From contig NW_019091592.1 of NCBI RefSeq assembly GCF_001949145.1, forward strand, positions 155,116 through 219,115: a stretch of 64,000 nt of DNA, read 5' to 3'. Each line of letters begins with the position of its first letter. Position 1 is the first letter of the stretch. The position numbers and the translations under genes are program-made. The stretch is from Acanthaster planci (Eukaryota > Echinodermata > Asteroidea > Valvatida > Acanthasteridae). The notes beneath the pieces were generated by a model. That model did no database searches and had not been told where the DNA came from. It saw nothing but the letters and a program-made list of their open reading frames with translations. Shown here one piece after another: positions 35,965 through 45,368 of this stretch.

Positions 35965-37850
35965 TACGGAGGCGTATAATGGCCACTAGCAAAATATTTG
36001 TTTGAGAAACTTTCTCGCCGCAACGAGTTATTTATCTCGCTGCGGCAACTTACTGCACTATCTCGCTGCGGCGACTTACTATCTCGCCGCGCAGCGAGTT
36101 AGTTCAACTCGCTGCATATAAATACTCAATCTGGACACCAGACAGACCCAATAATTCCGACTACTCTTCTTATCAAGGGTCCTGTATCACCCAATGTCCA
36201 CGTGACCAACACTCCCCCCAGATTTCTGGGAAAAGGCGAACCATTTCGAACGTATCCTGTCCATATTAAATTTAGTTTTTTCTTTTTCTTTTTCTTTTAT
36301 GCCCCGCAAAACTGTAAAAATTGTTACAAAGATTAAAATTCGTTGCCAAATGGAAGGGGAGAGAGAGGAAAAAGACCATTCGCGTGGTATAGTTTATATT
36401 CAGGCATTTCCGGCCTCGTCTGTACCAAGAATTTTGTGAACTGTCCGTCAGAGTACGCCATCCACTACAAAGTACAACTAGGTTACAAAAAAATTGCAAC
36501 CTGTTTTTGTTGAACGGAATGCATTATAGTTTTAAATTTAATGTGTTTTAAGCGAGTGTCACTTTGTAAAAGCTCGTAGTTTAGAAGTTTAGCATATATT
36601 TTTCAAAAACCGAACAAAATCTTCAGGATCTCGTGTCTTGTTTTCAGATTCCGAATCGAGTGAATTTTTTAAAGAGCGAATGGATTTCATGTATGCAACG
36701 TAATCTCTAGGATTGAATGAATTTTTAAACTTCGAAATTCGTTAAAAATATAACAAGAAATTAACAATGTAAATCATTTTGTAAAAATTTAGACATTTTT
36801 TTTTTACAATGTAACGGCTTTCTATTTACGGAAAACTCATTTTATCCGAATTAAAAAATGATCTGAATTGAGAAATTATCAGATCTGAGAAAGTATCCGA
36901 ATTGAGAACGCTTCCAAAGCCGCGTATTAAATGTATTCATGAAGCATATTTTTCCAAGATTGTTTTAACGAAGTTTTCACAAGTTGCTTTTATTCGTGGT
37001 TGCTTATTAAAATTTGCATATATGTTACTTTGGATGCTCTCTCATTTAGGATGGTATGCGATTTTGTGTAAAATACTTAAAACTTCGTTGCAGTCTTCTT
37101 TTTTTTTGACTTTGAAAAAATTTACATTCTTTTAAAATTCTTTAGAATCTCGAAAATACACAGAATCAAAGAAAATTCGTCTAGTCTTTTTAACTTCATT
37201 CGAATCTAAAAAAAATGTATTAAATCCTTAACATTTCTTTCTGCTTTTGAAAACAAAATATTCCAAATTTCGAAATTGCGAAGTTTTAAAACACCTTCAA
37301 TTAAAACAAAATGCTTTTCATTTATCCAAACATGTTCCAGTCATTTCGACTCTAGTTCTGCTTCGTAATTGGGGAGTACTCCAACTGATATAACCCAGAC
37401 AGTGCACAAAATTCTTGGTACAGACGCGGTCGAAAATACCCAAACATTACCGATACAATCCGAACGGTCTTTTTCTTCTCCCTTTCCTCATTTAGCTTCC
37501 AACTTTATTCATTTTAATCTTTGCAACAATTTTTACAATTTTGAGGAGCGTTAATAACAAAAGTGGTGACGTTAAACTGACAGGATAAGTTTAGAATAGT
37601 TCGACTATTCCCAGAAATCTGGGGGAGTGTTGGTCACGTGGGCATTGCGTGACACAGGACCCTTGATTAGGAGAGTAGTCAGAATAAATGGGTCTGGTAT
37701 CTATCCTGAGTCTTAATGTGCAGCGAGTTGAGCTAGTTTTAGCTAACTCGCTGCAGCGAGATAATAACTGGCCACGGCGAGATAGTAAGTGGCCGCGGCG
37801 AGATAGTATCTCGAAAAATTTTTTGCAAGTGGCCCTTAGATGCCTCCGTA
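35965..37850. mobile_element. 1.9-kb fold-back element with ~480-bp terminal inverted repeats
   Basis: The ends are TACGGAGGC and GCCTCCGTA. The terminal repeats run to about 36,480 and from about 37,370. Just inside each end are tandem words of the type CTATCTCGCCGCGGC.ACTTA. Farther in, both arms share CCCAGATTTCTGGG-type, CACGTGACCAAC, CAAGGGTCCTGT and CCAAGAATTTTGTG sequence. The roughly 890-bp centre is AT-rich and non-coding. The terminal TA could be a 2-bp target duplication, as in Tc1/mariner-type MITEs, but no transposase is present to decide the superfamily. Confidence 0.85.
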
Positions 37851-38537
37851 GAAATGTGAATTATTCATGGCCTACTGATCAATTGAGTTCCAATGAACCA
37901 ACATTATGGTGTACACAGCATACATGTACTGTACATGTACATATATGTACATGTTTACGTACAGCCTATGGGTGCACCACTGCAAGTAAATTTCCATAGA
38001 AAGCAGTGATAAATCCCCAAACTTCATAAATATTTTTAAAATACCCACAACTCTCACAGGTGTTCAGGCTGCACAAAAAATGATGTTCCACATGTCCCCT
38101 TTTATTTTCATTTCAATTTTCGGGGGTTGACAAATGAATTTTTGAAAAATTCTCACCAGAAGCAGACCACCCCTAAACTGAAGAAAATGTCCCCGTCCAG
38201 AAAAGTAACCATCTTGAAAAACCATCCCTCTGCAAAATGGCTGAGTTTTTTGGTTCACTTTCGGACCCAATTGCATCCAAATTGCTCAGAATTGGAAGCA
38301 CTGAGTCGGTGCCCAGAGGTTCATATTTCTTCAATTCCCCAGTTCCATGGCTCTCAGGACCCTCGAATATAGAATACTTTGAGATAACCTTTATTAATGA
38401 GCTCGGCGGACCGATTTCTGGCCTAAATACAAGGGTGCACCCTATGCACAAAACACGTCTGTACGTGAGTCGGGGCCCTTGCATGGTATAATGCACTGCA
38501 GCTTGCATCGCTCGGTCCGGATACCACTATTATACCG

Positions 38538-39097
38538 TTGACTGCTGTCGGAATGATTCCAGAGAGTGCGAGTGTTGAGTCTACTCATGCAACGCCAGCG
38601 CCCGCTACCATCAGTCGGCCTGGAGGGAGTTCGGCGCAAACTTTGGAGCCGGGTAAGTCCCCTGTTGCTACTCCTTTTGAATTAGCCCCGCAACCTTCTT
38701 CCAGTTTCACGTCCGTGGTGTCGGGAACTTCAGCTCCAAGCACATTGTCAGTTACCTCTTCTTCCTATTCGAATATGGCATTAACTAGTGTCTGTGACGA
38801 TCTCGGGGCCGCGATTCCTCAACATCTAAAAGAAAAAATTTGCAGGGGGGGGTACGTAGAATTCGGAACCTTGTTGAAGTCGTCGCGCGGCACCGGCTTG
38901 GATAATTCCTTCGACGAGACGCTTTTTACAATCGGGTCCAATGTGTCCCCACTTAGGCAGATTCGTCCACATAAGCAGGCTCCGCGTATTACGTCCATCG
39001 AGCAGTGGACGTCGGCGTTTCTAGTTTTTGCATCTGTATATTTGTTGCGACATCCTACCCACGCTCATTCGTTACTGAAGTACGCAGACACTATTCG
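38538..39097 (+). pseudogene. Ngaro gag-like protein, 5' part
   Basis: A Ser/Thr/Pro-rich N-terminus (first ATG 38551) leads to a conserved part: SVCDDLGAAIPQHLKEKI, RITSIEQWTSAFLVFASVYL and LLKYADTIR. The second Ngaro copy carries the corresponding RITSIEQWTPAFLIFASIYL and LLKYADIVRSAAFRRVGYGW, which shows where this one is cut. The frame ends at the ATTCG target site at 39093-39097 and continues after the viral insertion at 52531 with SAAFRHVGYGWREYDIQF. The function is a probable nucleocapsid or structural protein. Confidence 0.75.
39093..39097. repeat. target-site duplication, left
   Basis: ATTCG precedes the left terminus and follows the right one (52531-52535). Because bases at both edges also match, the true duplication could be 6 bp (ATTCGA or TATTCG) with a one-base shift of the element ends. 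Six is the Polinton norm. Confidence 0.8.
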
Positions 39098-39385
39098 AGT
39101 AGTAGGAAGTACCGGTTCAAGACCAGCCCCCCCCCTTTCCACTCTGCTTCCGCGCTCCAACGCCCACAATGACCCATTCACCCTAGCGCCGGGACTTCCC
39201 ACTTTGCCCACTTTGACCTTTGACCCCGGCGCTTCCACCGCTCGCACAGACTTCACTTGTCCACACAGAAACAACCACGACCTTTGGCTCCGGTAAACAA
39301 CTCGTGACTCTAAAACATAAAAAAGCGTATTCCCCTCTTTTTCCCAACCGCTACAAGTCTCGACTCCTACTTTAAGCACCACTGA
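39098..39385 (+). repeat. left terminal inverted repeat
   Basis: It shares with the right end, inverted, GTACCGGTTCAAGACCAGCC, TTTCCACTCT, CTTCCGCGCTCCA, ACCTTTGACCCCGG and CGCTACAAGTCTCGACT. The arms differ by many substitutions and small rearrangements, including a displaced CTCGTGACTC block. The arms have therefore diverged since insertion. Confidence 0.85.
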
Positions 39386-39500
39386 AGCTATGAGAAAAAA
39401 ACCTATATAAAATCAGAGATGAAAAAAACAGGCCAGAAAACAACAAAACAACGTCAATTATCACTTTTGCAAAAACGTAAAAACGTCTGTTAACGTAATA

Positions 39501-39773
39501 GACGGCAGCGATTCTAACCACTGTTCAAATTGTCGCTGTATTTATTCATGCCAGGACTGCAGGCATTGCACACATTGCGCAGGACGTACCAATTGTTTTG
39601 ATTGTGAATCTTGTCAGGAATGCGATAGTTGTTGGGACTGTGAATCTTGTAAAAGTTGTATCGAATGCATCGGTTGTTCTAATTGTACTTATTGTGTCAA
39701 TTGTATGGACCTGAGTAATAATGAGTTTTTAATATTCAATGGTGATCAAAATAATGGGATTACAAAGAACTGA
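39501..39773 (+). CDS. cysteine-every-third-residue protein
   Basis: The open frame (91 codons including TGA) has no in-frame ATG, so its true start is unknown; it may use an upstream ATG at 39418 after a frameshift. Its centre holds 20 cysteines in about 65 residues, nearly all spaced CxxC in unbroken succession (for example CESCQECDSCWDCESCKSC). The intervening residues are mostly polar (D, E, S, N). It could be a multi-metal-binding protein or a three-residue-period solenoid. I know of no matching Polinton gene. It lies first in the left arm, upstream of the small acidic frame. It escapes simple ATG-based gene calling. Confidence 0.6.
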   Translation, partial: DGSDSNHCSNCRCIYSCQDCRHCTHCAGRTNCFDCESCQECDSCWDCESCKSCIECIGCSNCTYCVNCMDLSNNEFLIFNGDQNNGITKN

Positions 39774-39781
39774 AAATAATT

Positions 39782-39934
39782 ATGCCAAATGACCCCGTGC
39801 CCAAAATAGAAAACGAATTGAACATTGAGTTGAGAAAAATAGGCTTGATGATTGACCAAACCGTGCAAAACATAAGCTTATCTCAAGAAGCTGAAATTCG
39901 AGCCGAAATGGAATCTCGGCATAGACTGGCTTGA
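39782..39934 (+). CDS. 50-residue acidic helical protein
   Basis: It runs from an ATG at 39782 to a TGA at 39932-39934. The peptide (MPNDPVPKIENELNIELRKI, then a Gln/Glu-rich helix) looks like a short coiled coil. It overlaps the next frame, which opens at 39876. It may be the N-terminus of the following capsid-like gene separated by a frameshift, or an independent small gene. Confidence 0.45.
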   Translation: MPNDPVPKIENELNIELRKIGLMIDQTVQNISLSQEAEIRAEMESRHRLA

Positions 39935-40412
39935 CTTCTTGTTAAATTCGAACCCGGGTGTATCTTTCAAAGTTCACTTAGAGTCTAAGAGGGTGACATT
40001 GGCCATAACGGGTCCCAACCTCAAGTTGAGGCTAAATAGAGAGGTGTCTAATTTGTTAAACTTGCCCAAGATCAAACTTTTACCCAACGTCATTTACGAA
40101 GGTACGTATGATTTAAACCCCTCGAAATTTGCGTTTATTCATTGTGAACAGTTGAATACCCACGGCAACATTAATAAGAGACTGTCTTCGGACTTGTTGG
40201 GCGTGATACCTACCGAGCTCTATAACTTGACTATCGCTTATGACAGTAAGACGCCTAAAAAGTTAATTGACAGAAACGTCGGCGAGTTGACCTTTTCTTT
40301 AAAGACAAGCGAGGAGAACTCGTACAAACAAAGGCGCTGGAATTTTAATCGAGTTGGACTTTTTTTTAAACGCGTACATAATTTTTTTTTAAAACGCGTA
40401 TATAATAAAAAG
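39876..40412 (+). pseudogene. probable minor capsid (penton-like) protein
   Basis: The open frame has no ATG at its head. The sequence is beta-rich: NPGVSFKVHLESKRVTLAI, then a conserved block with LNPSKFAFIHCEQLNTHGNI, a SSDLLGVIP segment, and VGELTFSLKTS near the end. This pattern (a surface protein with LNP..FI.C.QL and LLGVIP followed by an EL.F.L strand) is what I associate with the penton or minor capsid gene next to the left end of such elements. The last part, a Lys/Arg-rich run, probably lies beyond the original stop. The function is inferred from fold style and position only. Confidence 0.5.
40395..40412 (+). promoter_or_regulatory. candidate TATA-type promoter
   Basis: CGCGTATATAATAAAAAG lies directly before the ATG at 40413. 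A related CGTATATA or GTATATAA word occurs before genes at 41139, 44348 and 47056, on both strands. Confidence 0.45.
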
Positions 40413-41013
40413 ATGATTTATCGAGATTTGACTAAGCACCTAGAATTAAACTCGGCCGAACAAGCGGAAACTAAAGTTTACAGGCTCAGAAAGATCGAAG
40501 AAATCAAATCTCAAAACGGGTTTTAACAGCCTTCGGTCACGTGGAATACGGCGTAGAGGCTATAGGCGGTACTTTGGCATCTGTAGGAATTCCAACCATT
40601 TGGGGAGCCACTACCGGCCCCGTGGGACTAGTGACGGAAGGCATTGCTATCGGCGCGTTTGGTGCTTATGCGATATTAAAATACGCCAGTCGCAGGCTGT
40701 CCCACAAAACTAAAAAACACGATCAAATCAGAATGCTGGCAGACTCTAAATTAAACATCATCGAGGAATACGTCTCTAATGCGATTGAAGACGGTGACAT
40801 ATCGCAAGAAGAATCGTACTGATTTTATCCGAGCTGAAAAAGTTTGACGAAATTAAAGAAAAGATCAGGTCAAATGCGAGCACCAAACTACAAGAAGCTA
40901 AATCGACGAGCAAAGAAGAATTCGAACGTCAAGAAAACGAAGGGGCAGAAACACTCGCTAACGAACGAGCGGCGGTTTTTAAAAAAGATCTTATGAAAAA
41001 ACTTGGCGAGTAA
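40413..41013 (+). pseudogene. membrane-coiled-coil virion-type protein, two frameshifts
   Basis: The ATG at 40413 follows a TATA-like word. The N-terminus is charged and helical (MIYRDLTKHLELNSAEQAE). After a frameshift near 40,520 there is a Gly/Ala-rich hydrophobic hairpin (GGTLASVGIPTIWGATTGPV, then VTEGIAIGAFGAYAILKYA). A basic helix follows (KHDQIRMLADSKLNIIEEYV) with ISQEES. A second frameshift near 40,820 leads to a long Lys/Glu coiled coil ending MKKLGE at 41011-41013. The layout of helix, hydrophobic hairpin and coiled coil recurs in related elements, to my knowledge. A membrane-active minor virion role is plausible but unproven. Confidence 0.55.
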
Positions 41014-41111
41014 GTTTCACAAAGTCGGTTAAATACGAAGATTAACCACGTGCTTATCAAGAAGTAAAACCAACAGCACCTCCTTTAAAAGCGTAGCGCA
41101 GTAAATAAAAG

Positions 41112-41138
41112 CCTAGTATATAAAAGCGTATAAAATAA
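41112..41138 (+). promoter_or_regulatory. candidate TATA-type promoter
   Basis: CCTAGTATATAAAAGCGTAT ends a few bases before the ATG at 41139. It combines two TATA-like words in tandem. Confidence 0.45.
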
Positions 41139-41629
41139 ATGGGAGCCAACTTTAGTCAATTATTGATCGTCGTCAATAAAGAAACTGGTTTTTAGCCGAG
41201 TTTCCCAATTTAACACACGTGTATAAATTACTGAGAGTGGGTTTTGATCTACTGTCTGACGCCAATCCGTACGAGTCGGCTTTGTTCAACTTTCACGTAT
41301 ATTACACCGTGAGAAAATTTTTTTACGACCGCGTGATGCCCATTCTGAGTGACGACGTATTTGACGCATTGCACAATAATTACGATCATCGGAAATTTGC
41401 AGACACTTGTTTACTGTGCGACGTAGACCCGAATAAGTCCTACAAACAAACTCGCGACACTTTGTCAAACGGATTAGGGGCTGCTTTTTATACACCGGAT
41501 AAAGCTGGCGGTTTTGCCGGGTTAAGCACAGACTAAATTGCGGCCTTTAGAAAATGTGCAGCAAGCTCTGCAGAATCACCGGCCATCGAAGAGGAACGAA
41601 AAATAGAGCAAAGACAGGAACCAAGTTAA
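41139..41629 (+). pseudogene. unassigned element protein, helical
   Basis: It starts MGANFSQLLIVVNKETGF, then a stop and frameshift near 41,195. It continues HVYKLLRVGFDLLSDANPYE, FFYDRVMPILSDDVFDALHN and CLLCDVDPNKSYKQTRDTLS, with a TAA at 41534-41536. Beyond that an in-frame tail (IAAFRKCAASSAESPAIEEE) runs to 41627-41629. The MGANFSQ start could be a myristoylation signal (Gly2, Ser6). The family is not identified. Position next to the structural genes suggests a virion or assembly role. Confidence 0.5.
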
Positions 41630-42135
41630 TCCCGGGTAAAAATTATAACAAATGCGACATGCACATCGTAAGCGGAATAAACGCGGGTCTGACATACAAG
41701 TCGATAGATACCGATCACCCGACCGCGTACAAAGTATCTTTTTCACAACAGTCAAACGCGGCCACTCTGGCTTGGTGGGATTTTATTCCTGAAAAGTCTA
41801 AGTTGACACCCGTAGGAATCACAAAAGTGAACAAATAGATCCGAGCTTACGTATACGCGTTAAAGGGCGCACAAGCGTAAACAAAATCAAGCGCTTTAGC
41901 CCCCGGCATCGGATTAGACGCGCATTTACGTATCGGCACGTTTGAAGGTTATAATAACAATTTATGAATTGCCACCAAAGACACGCAGACTGGTTATGTA
42001 CCGGGTTTAAATTCACAGACCGAGGTTGAAGACGATTTTGAACCTAGAGAAGTGAAAGAAAAAGAAGAACCAAAACTTTTACCAGAGCCAAAAGCCAAAC
42101 TCAAAACAATTTTACCAGAACCTTTACCCGCATAA
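41623..42135 (+). pseudogene. unassigned element protein, beta-rich
   Basis: Conserved-looking strands include IPGKNYNKCDMHIVSGINAG, YKVSFSQQSNAATLAWWDF and IPEKSKLTPVGITKVNK, then a TAG at 41836-41838. The same frame continues IRAYVYALKGAQA and LAPGIGLDAHLRIGTFEGYN with further stops. It ends in a Pro/Glu/Lys-rich tail to 42135. The alternating hydrophobic pattern suggests a beta-sandwich virion surface protein. No start codon is evident. Broken by at least three stops. Confidence 0.5.
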
Positions 42136-42159
42136 CCAAAGGAGAAGTAACTGTTAGAC

Positions 42160-42240
42160 ATGCACAACGAAGAAAAACTGTCTTTAACCGTAGGATCCAT
42201 TGCCGTAGGTGGTCTCGGGTTTATGTTGTATAAGTGTTAA
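42160..42240 (+). CDS. 26-residue single-span membrane protein
   Basis: The frame runs ATG to TAA and is intact. A short polar head (MHNEEKLS) precedes one hydrophobic segment (VGSIAVGGLGFMLYK). Small single-span proteins are common in these elements. It is the last gene of the rightward left arm, directly before the hairpin at 42264. Confidence 0.5.
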   Translation: MHNEEKLSLTVGSIAVGGLGFMLYKC

Positions 42241-42263
42241 CTTAGAAAAACAAAAGGCGTCAA

Positions 42264-42293
42264 AAAACCCTTCCCAAATTTGAGAAGGGGTTT
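42264..42293. terminator. hairpin between convergent gene arms
   Basis: AAAACCCTTC and GAAGGGGTTT pair across a short AT-rich loop. It lies where rightward genes end (42240) and leftward genes end (42338), the expected place for a bidirectional 3'-end signal. Confidence 0.5.
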
Positions 42294-42337
42294 AAGTTTA
42301 GTTTAAATTTTTTCCCAATATTTTTTTTTTTACCTAC

Positions 42338-42744
42338 TTACTTTACCCTCTGCACATAAGTCAAATTCAAAATGCCTACACCTACGAACAAAGTCCACAA
42401 GTGCTCGGCGAACCATCCAACTGCTTTACTCGCCACGTTGAACCTTCAGCGTAAAATACTACCGATGATTCCAGGCAAAGCTTTAAAACCTAGTTTCTTC
42501 AATACATTTGCCAAGTTCCACAGTTGCCTTTTAACCCATTGCCCCCCTTGCTCGGTGGTTCAGGTGGTGTGGGACTTATATTAGGAGTTCTGGCGGCTCT
42601 GACAGCGGCTACGATGCTACTTACGATGAAACTTACCGCTAAAATGCTTACGATCGTTACGCCTTGTTCTCTAAATAAAATATTAATTCGTTCGCGTAAA
42701 GTTAAATCTTTGCCTAGAGCTGTTTGAATCGCCTCCTTTAACAT
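42338..42744 (-). pseudogene. two-span membrane protein, frameshifted
   Basis: The ATG is at 42744. The N-terminus (MLKEAIQTALGKDLTLRERI) leads to a transmembrane segment (VTIVSILAVSFIVSSIVAAV) and a Pro-rich linker (PPEPPSKGGNGLKG). After a frameshift near 42,535 a second hydrophobic part follows with ALPGIIGSIL and FAEHLWTLFVGVGI. The PSKGGNG linker and ALPGIIGS motif are shared with proteins I associate with invertebrate Polinton-type elements. A minor virion or membrane-interacting role is inferred only. Confidence 0.55.
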
Positions 42745-42759
42745 TAAAATTTGGTTTCT

Positions 42760-43290
42760 AAATCCATGTTTAAATTTTTTCGCTGTGTATTATAACCCGA
42801 AAAGTTATATGGATCGACACAAAAGGATGAATTGGGACAAAGTTGTACTGTAGTTGATGTGGTTTATTCGGCTGGATCGATGTGCGGCTCTCTGCTCAAT
42901 TGCCAGAGCTCATAGGGTTTTTATACATTTGCTGGACATTCCATTTTTCATCGATCATACAAGTTTCCTTGCCTTAGTAGGTATTAGCTACCAGTCTTTG
43001 AATATTAATACAGCGTGCATGAATATGTTTGGTTCATTTGGATTTGAGGGTGGGGTGAGTCAAATTAATGGACACTGACTTTTCCTTATAAGGCCGGTGG
43101 GCTGCCTCATGACCCATCCAGTCCAGCCCTGCTTTCCTCCCCAAGGACCTTGTGGTGCAACAAGTCATTCCTTAAGTGAGGCTCATTACTTGGAAAGCGG
43201 TTCTACTGTTGAAGGTCAACCCGTGCACTGGACTTAAGTAGCAGTACAACATGTGCAGTTGTAACATGGTGATAGTATTTAATGCATTTA
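42760..43290. other. foreign-looking ~0.5-kb insertion inside the viral element
   Basis: This stretch separates two leftward genes. Its base composition and texture differ from the compact viral arms (long G/C-mixed non-coding text, such as CCAGCCCTGCTTTCCTCCCC). No gene is seen. It is probably a host repeat that landed after the element inserted. Confidence 0.4.
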
Positions 43291-43305
43291 ACTCATTATA
43301 TAAAT

Positions 43306-44115
43306 CTATAAGCATCTTAAGCTCTGAGTTTTTTTTTTTGGTGTAATACCTGGTTCCTTCAATGCATCTTTAGTTGTTTGAATATTTTCTTCTACTCTTG
43401 CAGTCTTATCTTCTGTAAGTCGTAATTGGCCTCTGATCGTTTGCAAGATTTGGTCTAACCCGAGAAGTTCTCTCAGGGGATATTCTTCGTTTTCACTCCG
43501 TGTTTTTGGGTCATGCATGTAGTCTTTCTTAATTTGATTGAGTGCTTGATCGAGTTCATCAGGATTGGTTTGGTCTGTTATTTCATTCGGTAAATTATTT
43601 AACATATCGCTTAACTCTTTTTTTTTTACTTTTAGAGCTTTCATTTTGTACATTTTGAAGCCCAGTTCTTCTCGAACAAAATTTACCCCGGATTTGTATC
43701 CAGCGTCTTTAGCACGACCTTCAATCGTTGATAAAGCTACAAATTTATCTGAGGCTTTTTTGTTAGTAAAACATCTTTGAAGGGCCCGCTCAATTTGTAG
43801 TAAAGTTCGCCATTGTTAACCCAATTTTCCATACGCATGTAAATTTGGTACGTCAGTTCGGCCTTCATTTTTAAGGAGATTATAAAAGGCATCTACCTTT
43901 GGGGTAAGTTTAAATATTATTTGCCCTCTTTCTAACGTATCGCCTGTAGGTTTTGCCAAAGTTGAACTTTGACCTTCTATAAAGGAGGTTTCATCTTGCA
44001 TAGAATCAAGGTTATCCACCCATTCCTGGTGTTCTTCATCGGCTTCTATATCTTCGGTTACGTCAGTCGTTTCATACCCGCCCATTTCAAAGTCATCAAA
44101 TCCACCTTCTGCCAT
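43306..44115 (-). pseudogene. acidic coiled-coil element protein, one in-frame stop
   Basis: The ATG at 44115 opens a very acidic N-terminus (MAEGGFDDFEMGGYETTDVT). A conserved middle follows (DTLERGQIIFKLTPKVDAFY, DVPNLHAYGKLG). A single TAA at 43816-43818 interrupts; the same frame continues WRTLLQIERALQRCF, ALSTIEGRAKDAGYKSG and a Lys-rich coiled coil (KMKALKVKKKELSDMLNNLP) to 43306. The length is about 269 residues. No family is known to me. An acidic tail with coiled coils fits an internal virion or scaffold protein. Confidence 0.55.
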
Positions 44116-44190
44116 TTTACTTCAACTTTAACTTTAAAATAAACGATTTAAACTAGAGACCGTACTTTAAAAGACAGATTTAAACTTTAC

Positions 44191-44348
44191 TTAAACTTTA
44201 CTTTTTGCTGCGTCTTCTATACTCACCCGATACAAATCTGGTGGTTTAATTCTTAACAACCTTTTACCAATGAAGATTGCAGAAACTACGGCACCGTGGT
44301 AGATTGTATTGACGATCCGCTTACGTCGATCGATTTTGTGTTACTCAT
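44191..44348 (-). pseudogene. ~50-residue small membrane protein, frameshifted
   Basis: The ATG at 44348 starts MSNTKSIDVSGSSIQSTTVP and then a stop. A +1 shift continues GAVVSAIFIGKRLLRIKPPD and ends AAKSKV at 44191-44193. It is one short hydrophobic span followed by a basic tail. The promoter-like word at 44349-44381 precedes it. Confidence 0.4.
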
Positions 44349-44381
44349 TTTTACTACATACGGTTTTTAAATATACGGTTT
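44349..44381 (-). promoter_or_regulatory. candidate TATA-type promoter
   Basis: On the minus strand, ACCGTATATTTAAAAACCGT stands directly upstream of the ATG at 44348 and repeats ACCGTAT twice. Confidence 0.45.
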
Positions 44382-44391
44382 TAAATTTACC

Positions 44392-44634
44392 TTACTCCAT
44401 ATCTAAAACTTCTTGCGCAGGTGCTTTTGACGTCGGATTAGGTTCTGGTTCTTTTGGTTCAGCAGGTTTTCTTTTCAAGTCAAACGCAAGTAAAATTCCA
44501 CTGATGACTAACCCGCCCAGGATCAAATATTGGTTATCTTTAAAATTATGAAGCACGTCTGCGTAGCTCGTTGCACTCGCTTCGCTACGTTGGCTCGCTT
44601 CGCTCGCTGCCATTTTAACTAGCTGCTGTTTCAT
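44392..44634 (-). CDS. 80-residue single-span membrane protein
   Basis: Intact from ATG 44634 (or 44613) to the stop at 44392. A polar N-terminus rich in Ala/Ser (AASEASQRSEASATSYADVL) leads to one transmembrane segment (YLILGGLVISGILLAF). A basic and Pro/Glu tail follows (RKPAEPKEPEP). The Ala/Ser part is encoded by a run of GCTCGCTTCGCT words. It is a type II-like small membrane protein of unknown function, tightly packed with its neighbours. Confidence 0.55.
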   Translation of the reverse strand: MKQQLVKMAASEASQRSEASATSYADVLHNFKDNQYLILGGLVISGILLAFDLKRKPAEPKEPEPNPTSKAPAQEVLDME

Positions 44635-44691
44635 CTTTTTGTTATGCTCAGCTATTTTTTTCCCTGCTCCACGCGTTTTGGGATCTTAATC

Positions 44692-45148
44692 TTAGTTACT
44701 GTCTGTACTGGAGTCTTTGCTGGACTCGGTGTTGGTGTTATCATTTATTGTTCTTCTCCTGACATCTTCTTTTGATATAAAAGGACTTTTGTTAAACTCC
44801 AGATGCTTAGTCGTTATTAACGTAGCCACCAGGGGCGAAAGGTACACGCCATAATTGTAGCAAAGTTCGCTTAAAAATGACCCATGCCTACTAAACGCGC
44901 GTACAAGCTGCAAATCGAGTGACCTAACGTTTTCACGATTTCTTTGCCGAATTTGACCTCGTACAGATTAAACAATTTTTCTTGATTTTGGGGGCTAAGT
45001 GATTCGATTTCTTTAACGGTGAATTGTTTACCTAAATATTTTTTAGATTCGCCTGAGGCCACGATTGAGCAGAGACGATCTTTGAAATTGGGTTTTGGTT
45101 CGTTGGATTTGTATTTGTGTCGCTGAGGATGTTTTTAATGTCATCCAT
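44692..45148 (-). pseudogene. conserved small element protein, two frameshifts
   Basis: The likely start is the ATG at 45148 (MDDIKNILSDTNTNPTNQNP). A shift near 45,062 leads to KKYLGKQFTVKEIESLSPQN and QEKLFNLYEVKFGKEIVKTL. Another near 44,890 leads to LSELCYNYGVYLSPLVATLI and TTKHLEFNKS, with a Ser/Thr-rich tail. The helical middle and the pattern LY.YG.YL.P......TKH recur in related elements, in my recollection. The function is unknown. Confidence 0.5.
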
Positions 45149-45368
45149 TTTAATACATGTTTTAAATTGGTTGAGCGTTAATTTAAGTCATAGGTATTCG
45201 TAGGTGTAGTAGGTTAAATTAGCCGCGGTAACCAGCTCGGTAACTAGTTGAATCAATTGTAACATTGATGTTCTTTATTAATAACTAAACTTAAATTTTG
45301 GTGTAGCTAGGATAAATTAGTCAATTTAAACAAATCTTTAACTAGTTTAAGCTAGTTTATTAGTTAGC

